In this document: one piece after another, positions 7,951 to 15,972 of the stretch
How positions within the stretch are numbered: the stretch's first letter is position 1
How the letters are laid out: every line of letters begins with the position of its first letter
NCBI GenBank assembly: GCA_905216025.1
Contig: CAJMSE010000022.1
Coordinates: 1 to 54,427, forward strand
Origin: an uncultured bacterium
GTDB lineage: Bacteria > Bacteroidota > Bacteroidia > Bacteroidales > Bacteroidaceae
Length of the DNA stretch: 54,427 nt
Direction: 5' to 3'
The notes under the pieces: model-generated
Database searches by the model: none
What the model was told of the DNA's origin: nothing
Seen by the model: only the letters and a program-made list of their open reading frames with translations
Translations under genes and position numbers: made by a program

Positions 7951-9681
7951 TTATAGCTTTTGGATGTTTCTGTCGAGAGTTTTGGCTCCTTCCTCGTCAA
8001 ACAATTTCTTGTTTATGATGCGCCTGATGTTTGATATTCTCTGCTTTGTCATGTCTGTCAGTGTAGCAATTTCAATTGGAGAGAATTGCAGTTTAGTAAG
8101 TATGCAGACATTTATTTCCTTCTGCGTCAATCCTGTTTGTATATCTGTAATTCTATTGTAGAAGTCAGGAAGGTGTTTGGCGGTCACCATGCCGAGCTCT
8201 TCCCACTCGGATGAGGCCGTGTTTTTAATCTTTGTTGCATTCTCGTGCAGTCGTCTGATAATGGCACATCCGAGAAGGGCCTGTTCTATGTTGCATATTT
8301 CCGGCAGGTCGTTTGTGTTTCGCAGCAGGTTTATTGCCTGTCTGAGGTCGTCGGTTTCCTTCTCCTTGCTTTCCTTGTAGCTGTCGAATCCCGATTTCAG
8401 CATGGCCATTTCTTTTTCGGAATCATTGTATTGGCATAACAGGTCGTAGTATCTTCTGTTTGTTTTTGCGATATATTTTCTGCTCTTCCGGCTCTGCCTC
8501 CTTATATACCTATATATATAGTAGCCCATAATGGCAGCAGCAATGAAGATTATGAACGATATATAGCGGTATTTTTCGGCTTCTTCTGTCTTGGCTTCGG
8601 CTATCTGCTGATTCTCGGTATAGTCGTAAAGAGCCTGCATCTTTATTATGTTTTCCGACGAAGCAAGAACTACCGTCGAATCGTTGGTAAGGGCGAACAG
8701 ATGCGCGTATTTCACGGCAGAATCTGCAATGCCTATTTTATGATAGGTATCCATAAGGCCTCTGTATCCGGCTTCTGCGATACTTAAATCATCCTTGAAC
8801 TCTAAGAGTTTTCTATAATAGAATATAGCGGAGTCGGGTTTGCCTGTGTTCTCATAGTATATGCCTTTGTTTGCGTAATAAAGCTCACGCCCTTTTGCTA
8901 TATTTCCTTTATTGTCGAATAGTCCGGACTTTCCCTCAAACTCATCCATTTTGGCCTTTGCTTCAGAAAAAAGACCTTTTTTCTGATATATCGTTATCAT
9001 CTGGGGAAGCATACCTGCTGCAAGTTCAGGCTCTCCTGCGTTCTTAAATCTTTTATAAGAATTATTGCTTATCCGTAAGACGGCATCATAATCTTTTTTT
9101 ATGTAATAGGCATCTCCGAGGTGGTCGTAAAATATTATGGCTCCGATAGTGTCTCCAGCCTTTTCCGCATACCTCACAGCCTTCCACTCTGCCTCGATTT
9201 CCAGGTCGGGTGAGGCCTGCATGTGAAACAGCGTTGCTATCTGTCCGTAAATTCGGCTGAGCGTCTTGAAGTCGCAGTCGGCCTGTGTCGTGTCGGTTGC
9301 GGCCACGGCTTTCCTGTAGCATTCGAGGGCTTTTGGTGCATTTCCCCTGTCGCGGTATACGCCTCCGGCCATGTAGTAGGCTTTCATCCGGCTGCCGTGG
9401 TCGCTTCCGCTATTGTAGTATTCGGCCACCTCGTCCATGTATGTTATGGTGTCGAGGCTGATGTCGAGCTTGTCCATGGCTATGGTTTTCAGCAGCAGAT
9501 GCTTCATCCGTTGTCTTTTCACGAGTTTCTTGCCGCTGGTTTCAATCTTTCTCAGCAAGGTCATTGCCGAGTCCGGACGGCAGTCGATGACGCTCTCGGC
9601 CGTCCGCAGCATCTTCTCCACCCTTTCATCTCCACATGCTGTGATGATGGCGGCAAGCATGATAAATGCAATCTTTCTCAT
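7951..9681 (-). CDS. Membrane TPR protein with C-terminal HTH
   Basis: This is a Bacteroidales-type sensor/regulator of 576 residues. It starts with MRKIAFIMLAAIITAC, a lipoprotein-like or Sec signal. A long array of TPR-like helices follows (about residues 25-365), for example NAPKALECYRKAVAATD and KPDSAIFYYRKLLEF. A single membrane helix (YISFIIFIAAAIMGYYIYRY, about 375-395) leads into a cytoplasmic coiled coil and a C-terminal helix-turn-helix near residue 515 onward (LTQKEINVCILTKL, then SPIEIATLTDMTKQRISNI). The layout suggests that periplasmic sensing controls DNA binding across the membrane. It lies upstream of the DUF3244 gene, whose promoter carries paired direct repeats, which I infer to be its operators. 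Its own -7 candidate is TATATTTG at 9704-9711. Confidence 0.8.
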   Translation of the reverse strand: MRKIAFIMLAAIITACGDERVEKMLRTAESVIDCRPDSAMTLLRKIETSGKKLVKRQRMKHLLLKTIAMDKLDISLDTITYMDEVAEYYNSGSDHGSRMKAYYMAGGVYRDRGNAPKALECYRKAVAATDTTQADCDFKTLSRIYGQIATLFHMQASPDLEIEAEWKAVRYAEKAGDTIGAIIFYDHLGDAYYIKKDYDAVLRISNNSYKRFKNAGEPELAAGMLPQMITIYQKKGLFSEAKAKMDEFEGKSGLFDNKGNIAKGRELYYANKGIYYENTGKPDSAIFYYRKLLEFKDDLSIAEAGYRGLMDTYHKIGIADSAVKYAHLFALTNDSTVVLASSENIIKMQALYDYTENQQIAEAKTEEAEKYRYISFIIFIAAAIMGYYIYRYIRRQSRKSRKYIAKTNRRYYDLLCQYNDSEKEMAMLKSGFDSYKESKEKETDDLRQAINLLRNTNDLPEICNIEQALLGCAIIRRLHENATKIKNTASSEWEELGMVTAKHLPDFYNRITDIQTGLTQKEINVCILTKLQFSPIEIATLTDMTKQRISNIRRIINKKLFDEEGAKTLDRNIQKL

Positions 9682-9703
9682 ACTTATTTATCAGCAAGTG
9701 GTG

Positions 9704-9711
9704 CAAATATA
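9704..9711 (-). promoter_or_regulatory. Predicted -7 box for TPR-HTH gene
   Basis: TATATTTG on the minus strand matches TAnnTTTG, 23 nt before the start codon. No clear -33 TTTG is present, which fits an activated or weak promoter. Confidence 0.55.
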
Positions 9712-9752
9712 CGAAAGAAATGGGAGAATAAGGTATTAATGTATGTATTTCT

Positions 9753-11006
9753 TCATCGTAGCCACTTGTCAAAGCGTGGTGCGAACATATCTATATCGCG
9801 TTGTGGAAGCCCGAGTCTCCTTGCTTCACCTCGCCATGATTGCATTATCGTCTTTACTTCGGTGATGATATTGCGGGCTTTTTCTTCGGACAGCATGTAG
9901 TCTTCGGCCGATTCTAAAAGGATGTTTAAGTCTGATTCGTTTGTCGAGCGGTTAATCAACAGACTCTGATTGCCGGCAAGTGTCGGGTTTATGTCGTATG
10001 CGGGGGACAGTATCCAGCCTTTAGGTGTCAATAAAAAGCCATGATTGCGGAAATGATCGTCTGAATTTCCGATGATGATATAGAACGCAACGCGGCGGTA
10101 CAACTCCTCGAGGTTTTGGTCAACATTGCTTCCATGGCGGATGATGATATCCACGATGTCTGTATATCCATAGCCGGTTGCAGCGTTGTCTCCATCGGTA
10201 AGGCCCAGTAAAGTCAGTGCGGATGCAAAGTGTATCCGCTCTCCGCTCTTTGTCCTGTCAAATCGTTTGGAGAGTAATATGTGGTGGCTTCCCCCCGGAA
10301 TTGTGCGTGTGTCTGCAACATTCAGTCCTGCTTTCCGCCCCATGAGATGACTGAAGTGCTCCCATCGGGCAATGTCATAATCGTCATTACGTGAGGGAAA
10401 CTTCGCAATGGTGAGACAACCGTCGTCATCTACGACCGATGCTTTCGGTCTTGCGCCGCCGAGTGATGTACCCGGATGCAACAGTTGGGTCAGCCATTTC
10501 TTTTCCGGTAGCAGGTTCTTCTCTTCGCTTGCTTCAATCTCGTGGGCTGCGTGCATAAGTTCTCTGACACTTGCCAGAGGCGGAACCCGCAGGCCGGCAT
10601 CACTGTTGATGAACCTGCCGCCCGGAGTTTCGGCGAATCTGAAGCCTCCCATCCGTGACGCATCATCGATGCCGGTAAGGTAGTCGAACGAGGTCATGCG
10701 GCGCACGGATCTCCTTTCGTCCGTTGCGGCAATCTGTTCACGGCGGTTAAGCAAAGTACGGCCCCAGCGGTCGGGGAGTGCATCGGAGAAGCATGCGAAT
10801 ATATCTTGCCCCGGTCTGGTGTATTGCATGCCGGGATAGTTCTGTAAATCCTCACTCAGGAACACATTGCCGTAGTTTACAAGCCACTCCTTATCGAAAG
10901 CAAACCCGTATGTTTCGTTGCCTCGCACGTAGTCGCAAGACAATTCTCCGATGAGTCGGGGCTTGTCGAACCAGTCAAAACCGGCATATACATATAGTTT
11001 CTGCAT
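9753..11006 (-). CDS. hipA: HipA-family serine/threonine kinase
   Basis: Toxin-type kinase of a HipBA module; family members phosphorylate translation factors or aminoacyl-tRNA synthetases and induce dormancy. The 417 residues contain the N-terminal subdomain, the Gly-rich/ATP loop (PGTSLGGARPKASV, about 176-190), the catalytic loop NSDDHFRNHGFLL and the metal-binding LSPAYDINP. All key kinase residues therefore look present. It follows the XRE partner gene by 3 nt, so the two are co-transcribed in antitoxin-first order. Its substrate cannot be predicted from sequence. Its GC content is modestly lower than that of the housekeeping genes, consistent with an accessory block. Confidence 0.92.
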   Translation of the reverse strand: MQKLYVYAGFDWFDKPRLIGELSCDYVRGNETYGFAFDKEWLVNYGNVFLSEDLQNYPGMQYTRPGQDIFACFSDALPDRWGRTLLNRREQIAATDERRSVRRMTSFDYLTGIDDASRMGGFRFAETPGGRFINSDAGLRVPPLASVRELMHAAHEIEASEEKNLLPEKKWLTQLLHPGTSLGGARPKASVVDDDGCLTIAKFPSRNDDYDIARWEHFSHLMGRKAGLNVADTRTIPGGSHHILLSKRFDRTKSGERIHFASALTLLGLTDGDNAATGYGYTDIVDIIIRHGSNVDQNLEELYRRVAFYIIIGNSDDHFRNHGFLLTPKGWILSPAYDINPTLAGNQSLLINRSTNESDLNILLESAEDYMLSEEKARNIITEVKTIMQSWRGEARRLGLPQRDIDMFAPRFDKWLR

Positions 11007-11009
11007 GGC

Positions 11010-11330
11010 TTATTCCTTTTTGGATGCACGTTGGCGATGTTTGAGACTTAAATCCTGCAGAGTGCGCCCGAGAGCATCTTCCTTGGCAAGGAGCAGGAGG
11101 TCGTCGTCCAGTTGTAGGGCATAGAGAACGCGGGCATATATGCCGATGGAGACTGTCGGCGACCCTTTCTCTATGCGTGTGACGGTAAGCGGTGAGCAGG
11201 TGGCACGTTCCGCAACCTGTGCTACCGACAGGTTGCGGCGCAGCCGTGCGAGCTTTATCTGCTCACCGACCAGCGCCATCTTCTGTTCCAGCTTCCGGGG
11301 CAACTTTGTTCCCATTGTGTTCTTTGCCAT
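11010..11330 (-). CDS. hipB: XRE-family antitoxin of HipBA
   Basis: A 106-residue DNA-binding protein with an HTH_3 domain at about residues 22-78 (LARLRRNLSVAQVAERATCS, then PLTVTRIEKGSPTVSI). HipB-type antitoxins bind and restrain HipA and autorepress the operon. The basic tail SLKHRQRASKKE is short. It is first in a two-gene operon with hipA, 3 nt apart. A TATCTTTG -7 box sits 23 nt upstream. Confidence 0.9.
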   Translation of the reverse strand: MAKNTMGTKLPRKLEQKMALVGEQIKLARLRRNLSVAQVAERATCSPLTVTRIEKGSPTVSIGIYARVLYALQLDDDLLLLAKEDALGRTLQDLSLKHRQRASKKE

Positions 11331-11352
11331 ATCAATGCATTTTTTAATGTTG

Positions 11353-11360
11353 CAAAGATA
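11353..11360 (-). promoter_or_regulatory. Predicted -7 box for hipBA
   Basis: TATCTTTG on the minus strand, a full match to TAnnTTTG, 23 nt before the hipB ATG, inside a very AT-rich spacer. Confidence 0.6.
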
Positions 11361-11394
11361 GTAAATTTATTTATTATATGATACATTGCGCGGT

Positions 11395-13233
11395 TTAGAA
11401 CACCGTTTTTCTTCCTTCTTTGATATATATTCTTCCCTTCTTCATGTCTTTCACGCGGATGCCGAGCGGGGTGTATGCCGGGCTGTCCTTGCCGGCGGCG
11501 GGCGTCACGGCGGTTATGGAGGATGGCGTCGCCGGCTTATCGTATGTCACCACGGGACATACGGCCATCGAGACGGGATCGTCCGAGTTTTCAAACCAGC
11601 GGCTCGTGCCGAGCGGATTGCCCTGCTCGTCCTCGTCTTCGACCAGTTGCCATGCGGTGGAGCGCTGCCCCTCGTCGCGCTTTATGCAGGCTATGGAGAT
11701 GTCGTCGCTGATGTATGGCGGCGTGTCGGAGACGGCGTTGGGGAATCCGGAGACGACCACGAAGAAGTCGGTGGAAATCTCGGCCGCCTTGGGGAGGATG
11801 AAGCGGGTGGGCACCCACGCGTTAGGGTCGCACTGTATGTCGGCAGCCTTGATGCTCGTCGAGCTTAGTACGGCTCCCGGAGCGCCGTCGGCGCCGGGGG
11901 CGCAGATGCTCAGCGTGATGTCCGCGCCGGGCGAGATGGTGGTGTTCGAGTAGAAGTATACGTCGACGCTGTCTACCGTTGCCGCGGCGAGCGGCTTGCT
12001 GAAGTGCTCCGCAAAGGCGCTCAGTCCGAGCCAGTTAGACCCGGCATAGTTGCCGAACTGCCCGAAGTTGATGTTGCACAGGTCGTCATGCTCCTCGATG
12101 GCGATGTTCCAGACATACTGCGCGCCGCCCGCCTGGACGGCATACAGCATAATGTCGTCGTCGCTGCCGGCCTCGTTCGACGCCGTGAGCGACAGGCTGT
12201 AAGCGCCCTTTTTCATGTATTTCACCGTCGGGTTCTGCTCACTGCTCGTCTCGGGCGTGCCGCCGGCAAACTGCCAGTTCCATGCCGTGGGCATGCCTGT
12301 GGACAGGTCGCGGAACGTCACGGGCACGCCTGTGGGGATGAACGTCGCCGCGAAGGGCGACAGATAGCCCTCCTCCGGCATGCCGATGACGGCGTCGGGC
12401 TGCTGCTGCATCACCGTGACGTAGCCGTTGCGCACGGCAGTGTCCGTTCCCTTGCCGTCGCCCACGGTGAGGCGCACGCTGTATGTGCCGGCCTTGCCGT
12501 ACGTCACCTTCGGGTTCTGCTCCGCCGAAGTGGCCGGCGTGGCGCCATCAAACTGCCATTTCCATGTCTTTATGTTGCCCTCGGAGCGGTCGTAGAACTG
12601 CACCTCCTCGCCGCAGTAGACCGTCACCTTGGCATCGTCGGCATCGTCTACCTGCATCACCTTGAACCCGTCGATGAGCTGGTCTTCGCCGTCGCTGCCC
12701 TTGTAGCGGAACGAGAACGTCACCCGCTTGCCCTCTATGCGCTTCAGGTCGAAGCTAAAGCGCTTCCATGCCTTCTCGTCGTAGGCCGTGGCCTGCGCCC
12801 ACAGAAACTGGTTCATGAACTGCACCGTGTCGCCCGTGGCCACGTCGGTGGCATAGAACGTGTAGCTGCCGAAGAGCAGCAGGCCGGGACTGAACCAGTT
12901 GTAGTATTCCACAACGCTGTTCGGGCGTATGTCTATCTCCGGCGATGTGACGGTCTCGTCCTGATTGTCGCGGCTGTAGAATATGGCTAAGGAGTTTTCG
13001 TTGTCGGGGTCTATGCTGCCGAACGAGATGTTGTATCCGATGCCGGGGGCGAGTTGCCATGTGGCCTTGCTGTTTGTTGTGCTTACCGTCCACGTGGCGA
13101 AGTCATCGGCGGTGTCGAAGTCCTGACTGTAGTAGGTGGTGTATGAGAGGGCCGACGAGAACGCCGCCCTCAGTTCTTCGGCTCGTGAGCCGGCCGCCGT
13201 CATGGCGAGTAGGAGTAGTAAGAGTTTTCTCAT
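11395..13233 (-). CDS. Secreted PKD-domain protein, T9SS-like tail
   Basis: A 612-residue extracellular protein. It has a Sec signal (MRKLLLLLLAMTAAGSRA), then an N-terminal jelly-roll-like domain beginning YSQDFDTADDFATW, as in choice-of-anchor or cleaved-adhesin domains. Two PKD domains follow, each with the hallmark pattern (WKWQFDGATPATS, NPKVTYGKAGTYSVRLTV; and WNWQFAGGTPETS, NPTVKYMKKGAYSLSLTA). A further beta domain comes next, and a short C-terminal segment (YTPLGIRVKDMKKGRIYI) resembles the end of type IX sorting domains. Surface adhesion or glycan binding is plausible, but no catalytic site is visible. Confidence 0.8.
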   Translation of the reverse strand: MRKLLLLLLAMTAAGSRAEELRAAFSSALSYTTYYSQDFDTADDFATWTVSTTNSKATWQLAPGIGYNISFGSIDPDNENSLAIFYSRDNQDETVTSPEIDIRPNSVVEYYNWFSPGLLLFGSYTFYATDVATGDTVQFMNQFLWAQATAYDEKAWKRFSFDLKRIEGKRVTFSFRYKGSDGEDQLIDGFKVMQVDDADDAKVTVYCGEEVQFYDRSEGNIKTWKWQFDGATPATSAEQNPKVTYGKAGTYSVRLTVGDGKGTDTAVRNGYVTVMQQQPDAVIGMPEEGYLSPFAATFIPTGVPVTFRDLSTGMPTAWNWQFAGGTPETSSEQNPTVKYMKKGAYSLSLTASNEAGSDDDIMLYAVQAGGAQYVWNIAIEEHDDLCNINFGQFGNYAGSNWLGLSAFAEHFSKPLAAATVDSVDVYFYSNTTISPGADITLSICAPGADGAPGAVLSSTSIKAADIQCDPNAWVPTRFILPKAAEISTDFFVVVSGFPNAVSDTPPYISDDISIACIKRDEGQRSTAWQLVEDEDEQGNPLGTSRWFENSDDPVSMAVCPVVTYDKPATPSSITAVTPAAGKDSPAYTPLGIRVKDMKKGRIYIKEGRKTVF

Positions 13234-13309
13234 TGTTATTGTTGTTTGGTTGTTTTGTCTTGTCCTTAACTTGCCGTGCCGTTTTCTTCACCGGCTCGTT
13301 TTATTTTCG

Positions 13310-13317
13310 TACTTTTG
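13310..13317 (+). promoter_or_regulatory. Predicted -7 box for O-methyltransferase
   Basis: TACTTTTG matches TAnnTTTG, 42 nt before the ATG at 13360. No TTTG -33 is evident. Confidence 0.6.
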
Positions 13318-13359
13318 CACCGGTAAGCGGGCTGCTGCCCGTAAGAAAACTACTTAGCA

Positions 13360-14040
13360 ATGACAGAAGAACTGGAGAGATACATTCTCGAACATATCGA
13401 CGCCGAGGGCGACTACCTCTACCGCCTCTACCGTGCCACGAACGTGCATCTGCTGCACGGCCGTATGGCCAGCGGGCACCTGCAGGGGCGGCTCCTCCGC
13501 ATGCTCGTGCGGATGATACGGCCGGTGAATATCCTCGAGATAGGCACGTTCAGCGGCTACAGCGCCATCTGCATGGCCGAGGGCCTCGAGCCCGGCGGCA
13601 AGGTCTATACCTACGAGATTAACGACGAGCAGGAGGAGTTCACCCGCCCGTGGATAGAGAATTCGCCCGTGGCCGACAGGATAGAGTTCATCATCGGCGA
13701 CGCCGTCACCGAGGCGCCGAAGCTCGGCATCACATTCGACATGGCCTTCATCGACGGCGACAAGCGCACCTACCGCGAGGCTTACGAGGCCGTGCTCGCC
13801 ATGCTGCGCCCCGGAGGGTTCATCCTTGCGGACAACACGCTGTGGGACGGCCATGTGGTAGACCGCGCCTACGACGGTGACCGCCAGACGCGCGGCATCG
13901 AAGACTTCAACGACTTCGTGGCCGCCGACAGCCGCGTGGAGCGCGTCATACTGCCGCTGCGCGACGGACTGACGATGATAAGGAAAAAGGAAGAGCCCCT
14001 CTTAATCTCCCCAAGGGGGAGAGAGTGTGAAGAAGTATGA
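13360..14040 (+). CDS. Class I SAM O-methyltransferase
   Basis: A caffeoyl-CoA/catechol O-methyltransferase-like enzyme of 226 residues. The SAM-binding Rossmann motifs are clear: ILEIGTFSGYSAICMAEG, then VYTYEINDEQ, FDMAFIDGDKRTY and PGGFILADNTLWDGHV, which includes the metal-binding Asp/Asn residues of this family. The natural substrate is unknown. The last ~15 codons (after DGLTMIRKKE) lie inside a family B repeat (13993-14142), so the C-terminal tail PLLISPRGRECEEV is repeat-derived. The gene converges on korB across that repeat. Confidence 0.88.
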   Translation: MTEELERYILEHIDAEGDYLYRLYRATNVHLLHGRMASGHLQGRLLRMLVRMIRPVNILEIGTFSGYSAICMAEGLEPGGKVYTYEINDEQEEFTRPWIENSPVADRIEFIIGDAVTEAPKLGITFDMAFIDGDKRTYREAYEAVLAMLRPGGFILADNTLWDGHVVDRAYDGDRQTRGIEDFNDFVAADSRVERVILPLRDGLTMIRKKEEPLLISPRGRECEEV

Positions 14041-14142
14041 TTACTTTCATGCCCTAAAAGTTTCGGTTAGACTCTGCAACTAATCACATCTCTTCATTCT
14101 TCACTCTTCCCCTCCCCTTTGGGGAGGCTGGGTGGGGCTGTT
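13993..14142. repeat. Family B inverted pair B2
   Basis: A diverged left arm (GCCCCTCTTAATCTCCCC at 13996, inside the methyltransferase gene) faces a right arm (CTCCCCTTTGGGGAGGCTGG at 14112) across about 80 bp. The right arm abuts the korB stop at 14143. It lies between two convergent genes and could act as a bidirectional terminator. Confidence 0.75.
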
Positions 14143-15207
14143 CTAAACCACCTCCCAGATATCGTTTGTCTCGAGAAGCTCCATGAAGTTGTGATACTTC
14201 TTCTGCCGGCTGACCTCCTCTATCTGTGCCGTGACGGCATCGTTGTATGTCGGGGCCTCCACGTCGCGTATCACGCCGAGGGCCACGGGGAAGCCGTGCT
14301 CGTTGTCCATCATGGCCAGCTTGAGCTGCAGGGTGTTGTCTTCGCAGTGCGCGTCGTGCACGAGGATGTCGTCGAGCGTATATCCGTCCTTGCCTATCTC
14401 CACCACTTTCAGTCCGAATCCCTGCTGAACCAGTCCGTACTCGTTGTTCTCTCCGAACACGAGGGGCTCGCCGTGGCGCACGTATATGGCGTTTTTCTTG
14501 CGGCCCTCCTTGTTATATACGGTGTCGTGGCATCCGTTGTTGAATATCACGCAGTTCTGTAGAATCTCGCATACCGAGGCGCCCTTGTGGGCGTATGCCG
14601 CCTTGAGCACCTCGACGGTTGCCGGTGCGTCGGTGGCCACGGCCCGTGCGAAGAAGTGGCCGCGCGCTCCGAAGCACAGCTCTGCCGGGCAGAACGGGTC
14701 TTCCACGGTGCCGTAGGGGCTCGACTTCGATACGAATCCGCGCGGGCTCGTGGGCGAATACTGTCCCTTTGTGAGTCCGTAGATGCGGTTGTTGAGCAGA
14801 ATCATGTTGATGTCGATGTTCCTCCTCATGGCGTGTATGAAGTGGTTGCCGCCGATGGCGAGTCCGTCGCCGTCGCCGCTGATCTGCCATACAGTGAGGT
14901 TGGGATTCGCCACCTTCGCTCCCGTGGCTATCGCGGCGGCGCGTCCGTGCACCGTCTGCATGGCGTAGGTGTTGACGTAGTAGGGCAGTCGGCTGGAGCA
15001 GCCGATGCCTGAAATCACCGCGATGTCGTGCGGGGCCACGCCCACCTCGGCCATGGCCTTGTGGAGCGATGCGAGGAAGAAGTGGTCGCCGCATCCCGGG
15101 CACCAGCGGGGCTGGCCTTTCTTGTAGTCGGCGGCGGTGAAGCCCCCCTCAGTCCCCCCAAGGGGGGATGAAGCAGAGGTTATGTTGCTTGTCTTGTTTG
15201 TATCCAT
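14143..15207 (-). CDS. korB: 2-oxoacid:ferredoxin oxidoreductase beta
   Basis: The TPP-binding beta subunit of 2-oxoglutarate (or related 2-oxoacid):ferredoxin oxidoreductase, which forms acyl-CoA and reduced ferredoxin. Visible features are the Cys motif WCPGCGDH, the TPP motif GDGDGLAIGGNH and LLNNRIYGLTKGQYSPTS. The N-terminus MDTNKTSNITSASSPLGGTE is atypical: residues about 13-21 (SSPLGGTEG) are encoded by a family B-like repeat at 15142-15171, before the normal AADYKKGQPRW start of the domain. A Shine-Dalgarno-like AAGGAG lies just upstream, supporting this start. Its partner korA is 766 bp upstream, separated by a RAYT gene. Confidence 0.94.
   Translation of the reverse strand: MDTNKTSNITSASSPLGGTEGGFTAADYKKGQPRWCPGCGDHFFLASLHKAMAEVGVAPHDIAVISGIGCSSRLPYYVNTYAMQTVHGRAAAIATGAKVANPNLTVWQISGDGDGLAIGGNHFIHAMRRNIDINMILLNNRIYGLTKGQYSPTSPRGFVSKSSPYGTVEDPFCPAELCFGARGHFFARAVATDAPATVEVLKAAYAHKGASVCEILQNCVIFNNGCHDTVYNKEGRKKNAIYVRHGEPLVFGENNEYGLVQQGFGLKVVEIGKDGYTLDDILVHDAHCEDNTLQLKLAMMDNEHGFPVALGVIRDVEAPTYNDAVTAQIEEVSRQKKYHNFMELLETNDIWEVV
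15142..15171. repeat. Family B-like repeat inside korB
   Basis: Minus strand reads CCCCCCTTGGGGGGACTGAG plus GGGGGGC, a G-rich variant of the B hairpin. It is in frame and encodes SPLGGTEGG in the KorB N-terminus. Confidence 0.7.
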
Positions 15208-15260
15208 AAGTTACTCCTTTATTTTTGGGTTCCTGTTCAATATCTTTGTTCCTGGTTTTG

Positions 15261-15313
15261 GTTGTAGGGACATATTCTTGTATTTGTCCGTAGCCCGTAA
15301 GGGCTTTTGGCTG
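15261..15313 (+). repeat. Family A REP A2, left end of RAYT element
   Basis: GTAGGGACATATTCTTGTA..., then TTTGTCC and the hairpin AGCCCGTAAGGGCT. The GTAG foot is at 15264-15267. It forms an inverted pair with A2' at 15911-15946 around the transposase gene. Confidence 0.85.
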
Positions 15314-15322
15314 TGCCGGATG

Positions 15323-15880
15323 TCATATACATCTGCTCTCGCATTCCTTTATCATACTGTTTATGTCGTCGGCATCGTCTCCGCACATTGCATTCAGCTT
15401 GTCCTTATCCCATCTTTCGGGGTTTAGGAGGATGTATTCGTTGATTTTGTCATACGAATGCTGGTTGCGGATGATGTGGTCGTAGAATCTGAACTGCCAC
15501 AGCTTGCCGTCAAACCGTTTCCATCCCTTTTCCTTAACACCGCGTATGTATTCGACGGTGGTCTTGCTTTTGAAATAGCGTATTATGCCGGATATTCCGG
15601 TATCGCCATCTGCTGATATGCCTATTATGCAGTGCAGGTGGTTCGGCATGACCGCCATGTTTGTCATGGTGATGCCGCGGTGGTATGCCACGGCTTTCTC
15701 AAGCACGCCCTTCACCATCATTCCTGCCTCGTTGTGAATCATCCGTCCGTTGCTTACCGTGCCGAACATCTCCGCCCTCTGGTTTGTCACTATCGTGATG
15801 AAATAATACCCCGGAGTGGAATAGTCGTATCCCTGGAGTCTTATGTTCTTTCTTTGCGGATAGTCTTTAGCAGGTTCCAT
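15323..15880 (-). CDS. RAYT (REP-associated Y1 transposase)
   Basis: A single-domain HUH endonuclease of 185 residues in the Y1_Tnp/TnpA_REP family, which nicks single-stranded REP hairpins. Recognisable features are the N-terminal RKNIRLQGYDYSTPGYYFIT, the HUH metal-binding motif MPNHLHCII (about 77-85), and the C-terminal helix RFYDHIIRNQHSYDKINEYI with the candidate catalytic Tyr, then LLNPERWDKDKL. It sits alone between korA and korB, flanked by inverted GTAG-footed repeats (A2, A2'). Solo copies of the same repeat occur elsewhere in the window. The gene looks intact, so it may have dispersed the family A repeats. Confidence 0.9.
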   Translation of the reverse strand: MEPAKDYPQRKNIRLQGYDYSTPGYYFITIVTNQRAEMFGTVSNGRMIHNEAGMMVKGVLEKAVAYHRGITMTNMAVMPNHLHCIIGISADGDTGISGIIRYFKSKTTVEYIRGVKEKGWKRFDGKLWQFRFYDHIIRNQHSYDKINEYILLNPERWDKDKLNAMCGDDADDINSMIKECESRCI

Positions 15881-15887
15881 GTCTTTA

Positions 15888-15946
15888 GCGGGTTGCGGAC
15901 AGATACTGGCGGGTTGCGGACAGATACGAGAATGTGTCCCTACAAT
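15888..15946 (-). repeat. Family A REP A2', right end of RAYT element
   Basis: On the minus strand GTAGGGACACATTCTCGTAT, then CTGTCCGCAACCCGC; the distal part (GGGTTGCGGACAGATAC) is duplicated in tandem at 15889-15906 and 15910-15927. Inverted relative to A2. Confidence 0.85.
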
Positions 15947-15972
15947 TATGTGGCCTGTCGCTGTTACGGTAA

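Noticed and set aside
15261..15946. Classical IS element
   Set aside because: No DDE transposase, no long terminal inverted repeats with target duplication; the HUH single-gene layout with REP ends fits RAYT better.
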